Positions 32,280 to 40,432 of a stretch of DNA of 64,000 nucleotides are shown one piece after another. The translations under genes and the position numbers were made by a program. The notes beneath the pieces are model-generated. The model saw nothing but the letters and a program-made list of their open reading frames with translations. It searched no databases and was not told where the DNA came from. The stretch is taken from the NCBI GenBank assembly GCA_963760715.1, contig CAVXDY010000007.1, positions 496,001 through 560,000 on the forward strand. The letters are read 5' to 3'. Position 1 is the stretch's first letter, and every line of letters begins with the position of its first letter. The stretch is from CAVXDY01 sp963760715. Lineage in GTDB: Bacteria > Actinomycetota > Thermoleophilia > Miltoncostaeales > Miltoncostaeaceae.

Positions 32280-34520
32280 CTAGGAGATGTCGATCTGACG
32301 GGTCAGTCGCAGGGAGCCGAGGCTGGTGCCCCGCTCACTTGCGCGGACGTCGAGCGCGTAGACCCCGGGCTTGAGGCGCCCGATGGGCAACCTGAGGCGG
32401 AAGGTGCCCTTGCCCCGGGCCTTGAGCGCGGACTTGGCCACGGAGGCGCCCGGGGGCGGGCGGGAGAAGAGGGACGCCAGGGCGCCGCCGGCCGTGGAGG
32501 GGTCGGTGGGGAGCGCGCGGAGGCTCAGGGTGAGCGATGCCCTGCGCACGAGGCGGCCGCTGACGGTCAGCGAGCCGGCGCCGCGGCCCGGCCGCGCGAC
32601 CTTCAGGGCCCGCACCGCTCCGGCCGCGCGGGGCACGAAGCGCCGCGCCGTGAAGCTCTCGTTGCCGGCCGCGTCGCGGGCCGTGAGCACCACGCGGCGG
32701 GCGCGCGCCTCGGCGAACCGTCGGCTCACCCTGGCGCCGCGGGCGAACTCGCCGTCGCCGAAGCTCCAGCGGATGCCCGCCTTGCTCGGGCCGCTCAGCT
32801 TGTCCTTGACGCGGGCCGTGAAGAACGCGATCTCGCCGCGGCGGATCACCGAGAAGGAGAGGGTGGGCCTCGTGCGATCCACCGTGACCACGTGGCTCGC
32901 CGGCGTGGGGTCCTCGAGGCCGGTCTGGCCGATGGCCTGGGCCTCCACGGTGTGGCGCCCCTGCGGCAGGCTCAGCGAGAGCGTGAGCGCCGTGCCGGGG
33001 GCGCTCCAGGCGCCGCCGTCCACACGCGTGCGGACCATGGTGGCACCGCCGGTCAGGGCCATGTCGTAGCGCAGCGTCAGGGCGTGCGTCGCGGCGGGCG
33101 GCGTGCGGGAGAAGGTGGTGTCGGGGATCGTGCCCACGACGGTCTGGACGGCCTTCAGCGCGTCGAGGCGCCCGGTGCCGTAGGAGGAGTCCATGCCCGC
33201 CGGGCCGAGGTCGTCGGCGGTGCCCTTCAGCGTGTCCACGATCTGCTGGGCGGTCAGCGCCGTATTGGCCTGGTGGAGCAGCGCCGCGACGCCGGCGACG
33301 TGCGGGGCCGCCATCGAGGTGCCCGAGTAGGAGAGGTAGCCGGTGCCGACGCTCGAGGTGATGCCGACGCCCGGGGCCGCGATGTCCGGCTTGATGAAGG
33401 TCGTGCCCGCCGCCGGGCCGGTGCCGTCCTCGTCGTCCCAGACCACCGGGCCGCGCCCGGAGAAGGGGGCGACGACGTTGTCCTCGCCGATGGCGCCGAC
33501 GGCCAGCGACTCGGGGTAGGAGGCGGGGTTGCCCACGCTGCCCGTGTCCGGGCCGGAGTTGCCGGCGGCGAACACCGGGACGATGCCCAGCTCGAGCCAG
33601 CGGCGCACCATCGGGCGGAACCAGGTGTCGTTGGCGCCCGGGGCGGCCCACGAGTTGTTGATCACGGCGGGCTGGTCGGCCGTGGCCGGGTTGCCGTCGG
33701 GGTCGGTCATCCACTCCGCTGCGGCGATCAGGCCGCTGGCCGAGCCGGAGCCGTTCTTGTTCATGGCCTTGGCCACGACGAGGCGGGCCTGCGGGGCGAC
33801 GCCGATGGCGGCGCCGCCGGCGCTGCCGCCCACGATCGTGCCGGCCGTGTGCGTGCCGTGACCGTTGTCGTCGCGCGGGGTGGCCGAGTTGCCCACGAAG
33901 TCGTGCCAGGCGGCGATCTTGCCGACGAGGTCGGCGTTCTCGGCGGTGACGCCCGTGTCGATGGTCCCCACGGTCACGCCGGCGCCGTAGAGGCCGTAGG
34001 TGGACCAGACGGCCGGGACGTTGGAGGCGGCGAGGCCCCAGTCGCCGGTGCCGGCGTCCTTGAAGGGGCGGTCGCCCGCGGTGTCGCCGCCGTCGGCGAC
34101 GTGCACGACCGTGTCGAGATCGACGTCGGCCACCTCGGGGTCGGCGGCGACCTGGCGGATCTCCTCGGGCGTGCCCGAGAAGGCGACGGCGTTGACGAGC
34201 CAGAAGCTCTTCACGGGGCCGTCCACGATGTCGGTGACGCCGACCTGGCTCGTGTCCGCCCGGCGCTGGAGCGCACGGACGAGAGCGGCGGGGCGGCCGG
34301 CGTAGCGGGCGTCGGGAACCTGGTCGGCGAAGGTGGCGATGACGGCGATCTCATGGCCCGGCGCGGCCGCGGCCATGCGGGCGTCGAGGGCGGGGGAGAC
34401 CGCGGCGCCGGCGCCGGACACGCCGGAGGCGAGAGCCAAGATGAAGCCGAGGGCGGCCAAGGGCGCCGCGCAACGGCGTCCGTGCCGGCGCCCCGGGCTG
34501 AGGAAGCCGCCCGAGCTCAT
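32280..34520 (-). CDS. Secreted S8 subtilisin-like serine protease
   Basis: A 746-residue exported protease. A signal peptide (PLAALGFILALASGVSGAGA) and an I9-like propeptide (about residues 45-140) precede the catalytic domain. The triad is complete: Asp188 in VGTIDTGVTAENAD, His221 in DDNGHGTHTAGTI and Ser402 in SYSGTSMAAPHVAG, with the oxyanion Asn321 in FAAGNSGP. The domain ends near 465. The C-terminal 280 residues are beta-sandwich-like, with SFGDGEFARGARVSRRF resembling a PKD repeat, and a final Arg/Leu-rich beta segment. It probably degrades extracellular protein. Confidence 0.94.
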   Translation of the reverse strand: MSSGGFLSPGRRHGRRCAAPLAALGFILALASGVSGAGAAVSPALDARMAAAAPGHEIAVIATFADQVPDARYAGRPAALVRALQRRADTSQVGVTDIVDGPVKSFWLVNAVAFSGTPEEIRQVAADPEVADVDLDTVVHVADGGDTAGDRPFKDAGTGDWGLAASNVPAVWSTYGLYGAGVTVGTIDTGVTAENADLVGKIAAWHDFVGNSATPRDDNGHGTHTAGTIVGGSAGGAAIGVAPQARLVVAKAMNKNGSGSASGLIAAAEWMTDPDGNPATADQPAVINNSWAAPGANDTWFRPMVRRWLELGIVPVFAAGNSGPDTGSVGNPASYPESLAVGAIGEDNVVAPFSGRGPVVWDDEDGTGPAAGTTFIKPDIAAPGVGITSSVGTGYLSYSGTSMAAPHVAGVAALLHQANTALTAQQIVDTLKGTADDLGPAGMDSSYGTGRLDALKAVQTVVGTIPDTTFSRTPPAATHALTLRYDMALTGGATMVRTRVDGGAWSAPGTALTLSLSLPQGRHTVEAQAIGQTGLEDPTPASHVVTVDRTRPTLSFSVIRRGEIAFFTARVKDKLSGPSKAGIRWSFGDGEFARGARVSRRFAEARARRVVLTARDAAGNESFTARRFVPRAAGAVRALKVARPGRGAGSLTVSGRLVRRASLTLSLRALPTDPSTAGGALASLFSRPPPGASVAKSALKARGKGTFRLRLPIGRLKPGVYALDVRASERGTSLGSLRLTRQIDIS

Positions 34521-34628
34521 TGGAGTCCATTCCGTGAGTTTTGCCGTGCACAGGTTTCATCGGCATCGCTCCCCGAACGCTTGACCCCACTCCGGGCGCG
34601 CCGCGGCCCCGCCGCTACCATTCGGGGG

Positions 34629-35069
34629 ATGCCCGTCTTCCTGTGTCCCCGGTGCGCCTATCGCGAGAGCAGCAGCGAGCGAAACGTGCGGCACCAGCCG
34701 CGCGGCTGCTCCCGCTGCGGCTTCGGGTTCGCCTTCGAGCTCCTCGAGGACTACTACGCGAGCCCCAAGACCGCTCTGATCGTGTGCGACCAGGAGCGCC
34801 GGATCCTCGTGGCGGGACACGCCGCCTTCGCCGTCACGGGGTACCAGGAGGGCGACCTGATCGGCTATGAGGTGGCCGAGCGTCTCGGGCTGAAGGGCTT
34901 CACGGACGGCGACCCGCTGGTGACCAGCCTGGAATGGGGCGTCCGGAAGCTGAACGAGGAGTGCACCTTCCGGCCGAGCGGGTCGACCGACGACCTCCCG
35001 GCCACGGTGGACTTCTTCCCGGCCTACGACGACGACGGCGGGCTGCTGGTGGCGCTCACCCCGAAGTAG
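34629..35069 (+). CDS. Zinc-ribbon plus PAS-like protein
   Basis: A 146-residue cytosolic protein starting at ATG 34629. The N-terminus has two Cys pairs: FLCPRCAYRESSS, then GCSRCGFGFAFELL, a treble-clef or zinc-ribbon pattern. Residues about 45-120 resemble a PAS fold: TALIVCDQERRILVAGHAAF, AVTGYQEGDLIGYEVAERLG and LEWGVRKLNEEC. No output domain is attached, so it may be a small sensor or adaptor. It is divergent from the protease across 108 bases that hold both promoters. Confidence 0.75.
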   Translation: MPVFLCPRCAYRESSSERNVRHQPRGCSRCGFGFAFELLEDYYASPKTALIVCDQERRILVAGHAAFAVTGYQEGDLIGYEVAERLGLKGFTDGDPLVTSLEWGVRKLNEECTFRPSGSTDDLPATVDFFPAYDDDGGLLVALTPK

Positions 35070-35115
35070 GCTGCCCGGGTGGGTCCCGCCGGGACCTCGG
35101 CCCTGGAGGAGGAGC

Positions 35116-36117
35116 ATGGAGACGCGGCGGCTGGGCGGGACGGATCTCGAGCTGTCCGTCATCGGGCTCGGCACGTGGGCGTTCGGCGGCCGCTGGGGGG
35201 GAGCCGACGACGAGGCCTCCCTCGCCACCTGCCACGCGGCCATCGACGCCGGGGTGAACTGGATCGACACGGCCGACATCTACGGCCAGGGCCGGGCCGA
35301 GCGGGTCGTGGGCCGCATCGCGCGCGAGCGAGCCGGCGAGGTCGTGGTGGCCACCAAGGGCGGGGTGGCCTGGGAGACCGATCCGGCCTTCCGCATCTGG
35401 CGGGAGGCGTCGGGCGACTACCTGAGGATGGCCTGCGACCGCAGCCTCCAGGCCCTGGGGCTGGACCACATCGACCTCTACCAGGTCCACTGGCCCGTCG
35501 CCGGGGTGCCCGCCGAGGACACCATCGGGGGGCTGCTCGACCTGCGCGACGCGGGCAAGATCCGGGCGATCGGGGTCTCCAACTACGTCCTGGCCGACCT
35601 TCAGGCCACGGCGGCCGTCGCCCCCATCGACTCCTACCAGCCCGGGTACCACGTGTTCCGGCGCGACATCGAGGGCGGCGAGCTGGAGTGGTGCGCCGAG
35701 CACGACGTCGGGGTGATCGCCTACGGGCCGCTGGCGCACGGGCTGCTCACCGGGAAGATGTCCGCCGGCACGACCTTCCCGGACGACGACTGGCGCGGGC
35801 GCAGCGAGCTGTTCGTGGACGAGGCCTTCCCGCGCCGCGTGGAGGCCGTGGCGGAGATGGAGGGCATCGCCCAGGAGGCCGGCCGTCCCGGGGGCGTCGC
35901 CGAGCTGGCCGTGGCGTGGGTGCTGCGCCGGCCCGAGGTGACGGCCGCGATCGTGGGCGCGCGCACGCCGGATCAGGCCGTGCGCAACGCCGCGCTGGCC
36001 GGCGCCCCGCTCTCGCCCGAGGAGGAGGCCGCCGTCGAGGAGGTGCTCGGCCGCTACCCCGAGGCGTCGCGGCACTACGGGCACGGGGAGCCGGCGGACG
36101 TCGATGGGGACGAGTGA
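35116..36117 (+). CDS. Aldo/keto reductase
   Basis: A 333-residue NADPH-dependent AKR with a TIM barrel. The catalytic tetrad is visible: Asp51 and Tyr56 in NWIDTADIYGQGR, Lys81 in VVATKGGVAWE and His125 in LYQVHWPVAG. IGVSNY near 155 and the C-terminal AIVGARTPDQAVRNAALAG form the cofactor site. It starts at ATG 35116 after GGAGGAGG. The substrate is unknown; the closest general pattern is the YhdN/AKR11-type group that reduces aldehydes or keto sugars. Its stop shares a base with the next start (TGATG). Confidence 0.93.
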   Translation: METRRLGGTDLELSVIGLGTWAFGGRWGGADDEASLATCHAAIDAGVNWIDTADIYGQGRAERVVGRIARERAGEVVVATKGGVAWETDPAFRIWREASGDYLRMACDRSLQALGLDHIDLYQVHWPVAGVPAEDTIGGLLDLRDAGKIRAIGVSNYVLADLQATAAVAPIDSYQPGYHVFRRDIEGGELEWCAEHDVGVIAYGPLAHGLLTGKMSAGTTFPDDDWRGRSELFVDEAFPRRVEAVAEMEGIAQEAGRPGGVAELAVAWVLRRPEVTAAIVGARTPDQAVRNAALAGAPLSPEEEAAVEEVLGRYPEASRHYGHGEPADVDGDE

Positions 36118-36605
36118 TGGCGCCGGCGGAGGAATCGCGGGGGCCGGCGCGCCGGCGCAGCGACGCCCGCAAGCCGAAACCGTCGCCCATCGCTCCGACG
36201 CCGGGCGCGGTGGGCGCACCGGATCCCGGGGGCGTGCGCGGATCGCTGCGCGGGGCGCTCGAGGCCGCGCGCGGCATGCGGCGGTCGGTGGTGCTGGTGT
36301 CGCTGGAGCTGGACGCCTCCCACGGTGAGGCCGACCTGGCGCGCCTGGCCGGCCTCGTGCGGCGCACCGTGCGCGAGACGGACGCGCTCTGGCGGGACGG
36401 CCAGCGCAGCCTGCTGCTCCTGCTGGCGGACATCGACGGGCCCGGCGCGGAGCCGGCGTTGGCCCGGATCCGGCTGCGCCTGCGCAGCGAGGGCCTGGGC
36501 ACGGCGATGATCGGCCGCGCGGCCCCGGCGCCGGGCATCGAGCCGGAGGAGCTTCTGAGCCTCGCGCGCGAGGACGCCCGGCCCGTCGAGCCGGGCGGCG
36601 GGTGA
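36117..36605 (+). CDS. Degenerate GGDEF-like domain protein
   Basis: A 162-residue protein overlapping the upstream stop by one base. Residues 1-55 are a basic, Pro-rich linker. From about 60 the sequence follows the diguanylate-cyclase fold: SVVLVSLELDASHGEADLAR, LAGLVRRTVRETDALWRDGQ, RSLLLLLADIDG and GIEPEELLSLARED. The place of the GGDEF signature reads RDGQRSLL, so it cannot be an active cyclase. It may bind nucleotide or act by protein contact. The family call rests on the pattern of helices and strands, not on an intact motif. Confidence 0.65.
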   Translation: MAPAEESRGPARRRSDARKPKPSPIAPTPGAVGAPDPGGVRGSLRGALEAARGMRRSVVLVSLELDASHGEADLARLAGLVRRTVRETDALWRDGQRSLLLLLADIDGPGAEPALARIRLRLRSEGLGTAMIGRAAPAPGIEPEELLSLAREDARPVEPGGG

Positions 36606-36612
36606 GCGCACG

Positions 36613-37509
36613 ATGAGGGTGACCGTGGTGGGGGCGACCGGCCTCATCGGCCGGCACGTCTGCGAGGCCCTTGTGGCGCGCGGCGACGACGTCGTGGCGG
36701 TCTCGCGCCGGGGGGGCTCGGGCATCGCCGGGGCCGAGGACGCCCGCTGGGATCCCGCGGATGGTCCGCCGCCGGCCGCCGCCCTGGACGGGGCCGACGC
36801 GGTGGTCAACCTGGCCGGCGCCCCTCTCGCGGGCCGGCGCTGGAGCACCGCGCGCAAGCGCGAGATCCGCGAGAGCCGCGTGCTCACGACCCGGGCCCTG
36901 GTCAACGCCCTGGCGGCGGAGGGCCGCCCCCGGGTCCTGGTCAACGCCAGCGGCATCGGCTACTACGGCCCGCGCGGCGACGAGACGATCGACGAGACGG
37001 TCGGCGCGGGAACCGGCTTCCTGGCCGAGACCTGCGTGGCCTGGGAGCGCGAGGCGGCGCGGGCCGCCGATCACGGCGTCCGCGTGGTGATGATCCGCTC
37101 GGCCGTCGTCCTCTCGGATGAGGGCGGCGCCCTGCCCACCATGGCCCGGCCCGTGCGGCTCCTCGCGGGCGGCCCGATCGGGGGCGGCCGCCAGTGGCTG
37201 CCGTGGATCCACCTCGACGACGAGGTGGGCCTCATCCTCTTCGCGCTCGACCGGGCGGACGTCGCCGGGCCGCTCAACGCCACCAGCCCCGAGCCCTCCC
37301 GGCAGGGGGAGCTCGTGAAGGCCCTGGGCCACGCCCTGAGGCGCCCCGCGGTCGTGCCCACCCCCGCGGTCGCTCTCCGGCTGGCGCTGGGAGAGATGGC
37401 CACCCTGGTGCTCGACGGCCAGCGGGCCGTGCCCCGCGCGGCACTCGCCGCCGGCTACGCGTTCCGGTACCCCGACCTCGACGGGGCCCTCCGCGCGATC
37501 TACGGCTAG
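36613..37509 (+). CDS. TIGR01777-type SDR epimerase
   Basis: A 298-residue NAD(P)-binding protein of the YfcH/TIGR01777 family. The Rossmann motif is VVGATGLIGRHVCEALV near residue 6. Other family marks are DAVVNLAGAPLAGRRWSTAR, KREIRESRVLTTRALVNALA, VLVNASGIGYYGPRGDETID, VMIRSAVVLSDEGGALPTM, GGGRQWLPWIHLDDEVGLIL and the C-terminal FRYPDLDGALRAIYG. Members are common, soluble and of uncertain function, sometimes linked to cell division or nucleotide-sugar chemistry. The gene follows the GGDEF-like gene by seven bases and converges with a small gene, with a four-base overlap. Confidence 0.93.
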   Translation: MRVTVVGATGLIGRHVCEALVARGDDVVAVSRRGGSGIAGAEDARWDPADGPPPAAALDGADAVVNLAGAPLAGRRWSTARKREIRESRVLTTRALVNALAAEGRPRVLVNASGIGYYGPRGDETIDETVGAGTGFLAETCVAWEREAARAADHGVRVVMIRSAVVLSDEGGALPTMARPVRLLAGGPIGGGRQWLPWIHLDDEVGLILFALDRADVAGPLNATSPEPSRQGELVKALGHALRRPAVVPTPAVALRLALGEMATLVLDGQRAVPRAALAAGYAFRYPDLDGALRAIYG

Positions 37510-37769
37510 GCGCCGTCCTCGGGGAAGAGGCGCATCAGCTCCACGTTGAGCTTCAGCCAGCTCTCGCGGACGTAGGTGGTGGACACCTGGTAGCGGGCGC
37601 CCGGCAGGCTGCGCGCCATCCTCACGTTGTCGGCGTCGCGCCGCTCCTCGAGTTCCTCCACCAGCCCCTTGTACTCGGCGATCATCTGGGCCATCTCGAA
37701 GTGCTTCATCTGAAGGTCGTCGAGCATGGCGTAGACAAGGCCGAACGGGTCGCCGGAGGGGGTGCTCAC
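37506..37769 (-). CDS. Small conserved hypothetical protein
   Basis: An 87-residue acidic helical protein: a long helix (GLVYAMLDDLQMKHFEMAQM onward, rich in Glu/Lys) followed by SLPGARYQVSTTYVRESWLK and a short tail. There is no Cys, membrane segment or recognised domain. The ATG start and codon use look genuine. It converges with the SDR gene, overlapping by four bases, and its start lies 57 bases from the tRNA gene on the other strand. Confidence 0.7.
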   Translation of the reverse strand: MSTPSGDPFGLVYAMLDDLQMKHFEMAQMIAEYKGLVEELEERRDADNVRMARSLPGARYQVSTTYVRESWLKLNVELMRLFPEDGA

Positions 37770-37826
37770 GGGAGCCTCGAGGGTGGGGGGCCGGGCGGCG
37801 GCGATGCTACCGTACGGCCGTTCCGC

Positions 37827-37899
37827 GGGGGATTAGCTCAGCTGGGAGAGCGCCGCCTTTGCAAGGCGGAGGTCGTCGGTTCGAACCCGTCATCCTCCA
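37827..37899 (+). tRNA. tRNA-Ala (anticodon TGC)
   Basis: A 73-base cloverleaf. The acceptor arm GGGGGAT pairs with ATCCTCC and includes the G3:U70 wobble that identifies alanine tRNA. The D arm is GCTC...GAGC, the anticodon arm is CCGCC-TTTGCAA-GGCGG, and the T arm has loop TTCGAAC. The discriminator is A and CCA is not encoded. The T stem (GTCGG against CCGTC) has an unusual U-U mismatch between 37876 and 37890. The 3' 46 bases are repeated at 40387-40432, showing the gene served as an integration site. Confidence 0.95.
37854..37899 (+). repeat. Attachment-site copy within tRNA-Ala (left)
   Basis: Forty-six bases from the anticodon arm to the end of the tRNA gene are identical to 40387-40432. 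The flanking bases differ on both sides (C against T on the left, C against T on the right). This is the classic footprint of site-specific integration into a tRNA 3' end. Confidence 0.85.
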
Positions 37900-38038
37900 C
37901 TGGTTCGAAAGCCCGAGATCGCCGATGGAAACTGGCCTCTCAGGTCACCGGTGGTCGCCGCTGCGAGATGACACGGGACGACAGGAGGCGCCGAGGGGCG
38001 CCACGGTGGCCCCCTGGCGGTCCAGAGCAGCCCCAGCC

Positions 38039-39211
38039 TCAACGGCTGAGAAGATCCACGACTCGGTCGGCACGGAAAGAGACCCGGCCTCTCAGCACCC
38101 GCTCGGTGACGATCTCGAGCTGGGCCAGTCTCCGGAGGGCATTCATCGCGGCCTGTTGGGTCACATCGTGCCGCGCCGCTACCAGGGGGGCTCGGAGAAT
38201 CGGGGCCCCGATGAGCTCGCCGGCGACGCGTTCCGCCACTCCGGAGAAGCCGGCCTGCCGAACTCGGCGCACGAACTCCTCCTGGAGGCCGAGCAGCTGA
38301 TCGATGCGCTCGTGGGTAGAGGTCGCCGCGGCCTCCACCCCGCTGGCGAAGAACGCGACCCAGCCGTTCCAGTCCCCGGTCTCGCTGAGCCTCAAGAGGG
38401 CGGCCTGGTACTCCGAGCGGCGAGCCTCGAACCATGGCGACACCACGAGGATGGGATGCCGCAGGACCTTCAGCTGCATGAGCTGGAGGACGATGAGGAG
38501 CCGACCGATGCGACCGTTCCCATCGGAGAAGGGGTGCAGGGTCTCGAACTGGTAGTGCGCCAGCGCCGTTTGCACGACGGGCGGCATGGTGTCCGGTGGG
38601 GAGTTGATCCAGTCGATCGAGGCGTCGAACCCCGCCCTGAGCTGGTCGCCAAAGGGGGCGGGGATGAAGCGGGCGTCCTCGATCGCTGCATCCTCCGGTC
38701 CGATGAAGACCTGCCGGTCCCGCAGCCGGCCGGCGTCGCTGAACTCGCTCGGGGTGCCGCGCACGAGGGTGTGCTGGAGGCTCGCCACGAGATTCCCCGT
38801 GAGATGGCGCTCCTCGATCCAGGCGAAGCCCTCCTCTGCCGCGACGACGTAGTTCAGGATCTCACGGACCTCAACGGACAGTTCCGACCTCTCCTCGATG
38901 TCGGACTCGAGAACCTCCTCGAAGGGGGCGAATGTGCCCTCGAGGGCGCTCGTACTCTGGGCCTCCCGCCGCAGCGCCGGCTGGCGCAGAAGAGAGGGCT
39001 CCGGGACTTGCCTGGCTGCCTGATCGAGGCGCGCGAGGGCCGCCTCTGCTTGGGCGACTGTGGTCCACGTCGAGGATGCGAGGTCGACCGTCTGGGGGAG
39101 CGGGTCGGCAAGGAAGGCGAAGGCGTCGTAGTGGAGGCCCGTCCGCCCATCGGTGCCGGAGATCGGAACCAACTGGCCGACTGGAGAGCTCTGGAGTGCC
39201 TCGATGTCCAT
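38039..39211 (-). CDS. Fic-domain protein, class II, with C-terminal winged helix
   Basis: A 390-residue Fic/DOC protein. The catalytic motif HPFSDGNGRIGR at residues 226-237 is intact (His, acidic residue, Gly, Asn, Arg). An N-terminal inhibitory motif, STSALEG at residues 86-92, fits the (S/T)xxxE(G/N) helix that blocks ATP in class II Fic enzymes. The last 70 residues read like a winged helix: RHDVTQQAAMNALRRLAQLE and TERVLRGRVSFRADRV. Fic proteins AMPylate target proteins on Ser/Thr/Tyr. The winged helix and the repeat array directly upstream suggest that it regulates its own transcription. It lies inside the tRNA-Ala insert. Confidence 0.93.
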   Translation of the reverse strand: MDIEALQSSPVGQLVPISGTDGRTGLHYDAFAFLADPLPQTVDLASSTWTTVAQAEAALARLDQAARQVPEPSLLRQPALRREAQSTSALEGTFAPFEEVLESDIEERSELSVEVREILNYVVAAEEGFAWIEERHLTGNLVASLQHTLVRGTPSEFSDAGRLRDRQVFIGPEDAAIEDARFIPAPFGDQLRAGFDASIDWINSPPDTMPPVVQTALAHYQFETLHPFSDGNGRIGRLLIVLQLMQLKVLRHPILVVSPWFEARRSEYQAALLRLSETGDWNGWVAFFASGVEAAATSTHERIDQLLGLQEEFVRRVRQAGFSGVAERVAGELIGAPILRAPLVAARHDVTQQAAMNALRRLAQLEIVTERVLRGRVSFRADRVVDLLSR

Positions 39212-39214
39212 GAG

Positions 39215-39311
39215 CCAAGTTTACAAGCCCCAGACTTGGATAAGCGCCATCGAAAGCCAAGCCGACTTGGCATCACAGGTGTTGGGCCAAGTCATGCGAC
39301 CACGAACTTGG
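39215..39311. promoter_or_regulatory. CCAAGT/ACTTGG repeat array upstream of fic
   Basis: Three symmetric units lie in the first 100 bases before the fic ATG. CCAAGT-N13-ACTTGG spans 39215-39239, CCAAG-N4-CTTGG spans 39257-39270, and CCAAGT-N13-ACTTGG spans 39287-39311. Their centres are about 36 bases apart. A looser CCAA...TTGG pair follows at 39328-39341. The region 39212-39586 contains no gene. Regular spacing and identical half-sites argue for a multi-site operator, most simply for the winged-helix domain of Fic. Confidence 0.65.
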
Positions 39312-39586
39312 ATCAAGCTGACGGATTCCAACACGGCTTGGCCCGCCTCGCCCAGCCGTTCTTCGGCTCAGGGAGTGGGATTCCGGGTCACGGGGACCTC
39401 ACCGCGCTGGCCCGCCACTCTCCCGTCTCGTCCTCGGGGGGATGGTGCGGATCTCTGCCCCAGCGCTGCGGACGAAGGGGAACTCCGCCGCCGCGCGGCG
39501 TCCCGCTCCCACTCACCAGCGATCCCATCATTCACCGCCGGTGCGCGCGGCGGCTGCGGCATCCGCACCCCACCCGGTGGCCAGGG

Positions 39587-40207
39587 TCAGCGTTTCCTGA
39601 TGACGCAGTCGATCAGCGCCGAGCGCCCGTGGTGCCTGGGGCCCTCCGCGAGCTCGGCTTCGTACGCAACGAGCTCGAGGATCTCCTGCCCATCGAACGC
39701 CTCCGCGAGAAGTTCCGGGGTGTACATATTCTCGGCAACCGGGGGGCCGCCCGTATCGAGCGCGATCTGCTCGGGGGTATAGCCGTGCAGCATCAGGAGC
39801 CCGCCCGGACGAAGCGTCCGGAGCATCTGGGCGAAGGCCTCGGCGCGCGGCCCCGGTCCCAGGAACTGGATGAAAATCGCGACGACCGCGTCGAAGCGAT
39901 CCGGCACCCAGTCCCAGTCGTGGATCGACATCACGTGTCGGTCAACCGAAACGCCGCGAGCGGCCGCGAGCCCGGCGGCCTTTGCGACTGCCACCTCGGA
40001 CACGTCGAACGACGATACCCGCAGCCCCTGCTCCGCGAGGAATACCCCGTTGCGACCCTCCCCGTCGCCGACGCACAAGACCTCGCTTCGAGACGTCAGA
40101 AGGCCGACGTGGGCAGCGATGAACAGGCTCGGCTCCGTGCCGAACTGGTACCCGGGTTCGCGGTACCGCTCGTTCCACATCTGCGCCTGGTCGAAGGGCT
40201 CGGTCAC
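39587..40207 (-). CDS. Class I SAM-dependent methyltransferase
   Basis: A 206-residue methyltransferase. GTG 40207 is preferred because it gives VTEPFDQAQMWNERYREPGY, the usual opening of the TehB-like group. The 40279 start adds 24 atypical residues. Motif I is VLCVGDGEGRNGVFLAEQGL near residue 45; motif II covers VSSFDVSEVAVAKA, with the acidic ribose-binding Asp. Later motifs are FDAVVAIFIQFL and LRPGGLLMLHGY. The substrate is unknown; related proteins act on thiopurine, tellurite or small thiols. It lies in the tRNA insert, upstream of fic on the same strand and separated by the repeat array. Confidence 0.88.
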   Translation of the reverse strand: MTEPFDQAQMWNERYREPGYQFGTEPSLFIAAHVGLLTSRSEVLCVGDGEGRNGVFLAEQGLRVSSFDVSEVAVAKAAGLAAARGVSVDRHVMSIHDWDWVPDRFDAVVAIFIQFLGPGPRAEAFAQMLRTLRPGGLLMLHGYTPEQIALDTGGPPVAENMYTPELLAEAFDGQEILELVAYEAELAEGPRHHGRSALIDCVIRKR

Positions 40208-40386
40208 GGCCGGACTATGTCGCACCAGGCCCGCGCGCAGGCTCCCGGAAATCCCACGACTCGACGGGACGTCAGCCACCGACGGCGATGCGGCGATTGG
40301 ATCTCCGAGGCTGCGTTGCTCTGGTCACACTTTGGTCACGACGCTCCTGGAGCCCGCGAACAGCCTGGAAATGGGGCGATACGTCT

Positions 40387-40432
40387 CGCCTTTGCAAGGC
40401 GGAGGTCGTCGGTTCGAACCCGTCATCCTCCA
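40387..40432 (+). repeat. Attachment-site copy (right)
   Basis: An exact 46-base copy of the 3' part of tRNA-Ala (37854-37899), including the T-stem mismatch. The 5' half of the tRNA is missing here, so it is not a functional tRNA. It marks the right border of the integrated element. Confidence 0.85.

Larger units (their letters stand above)
37900..40432. mobile_element. 2.5 kb integrated element at tRNA-Ala, without integrase
   Basis: The DNA between the two 46 bp tRNA repeats carries two minus-strand genes, a Fic protein and a methyltransferase, plus a repeat array. No integrase, excisionase, replication or phage gene is visible, so it is either a deletion relic or a non-autonomous cargo element that depends on an integrase elsewhere. 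Its base composition appears slightly lower in G+C than the flanks. It ends at the right repeat, after which a hairpin that looks like the original tRNA terminator appears. Confidence 0.7.

Noticed and set aside
40381..40432. A second tRNA-Ala gene
   Set aside because: Only the anticodon arm to the 3' end is present. The acceptor 5' strand and D arm are missing, so it is the right att copy.
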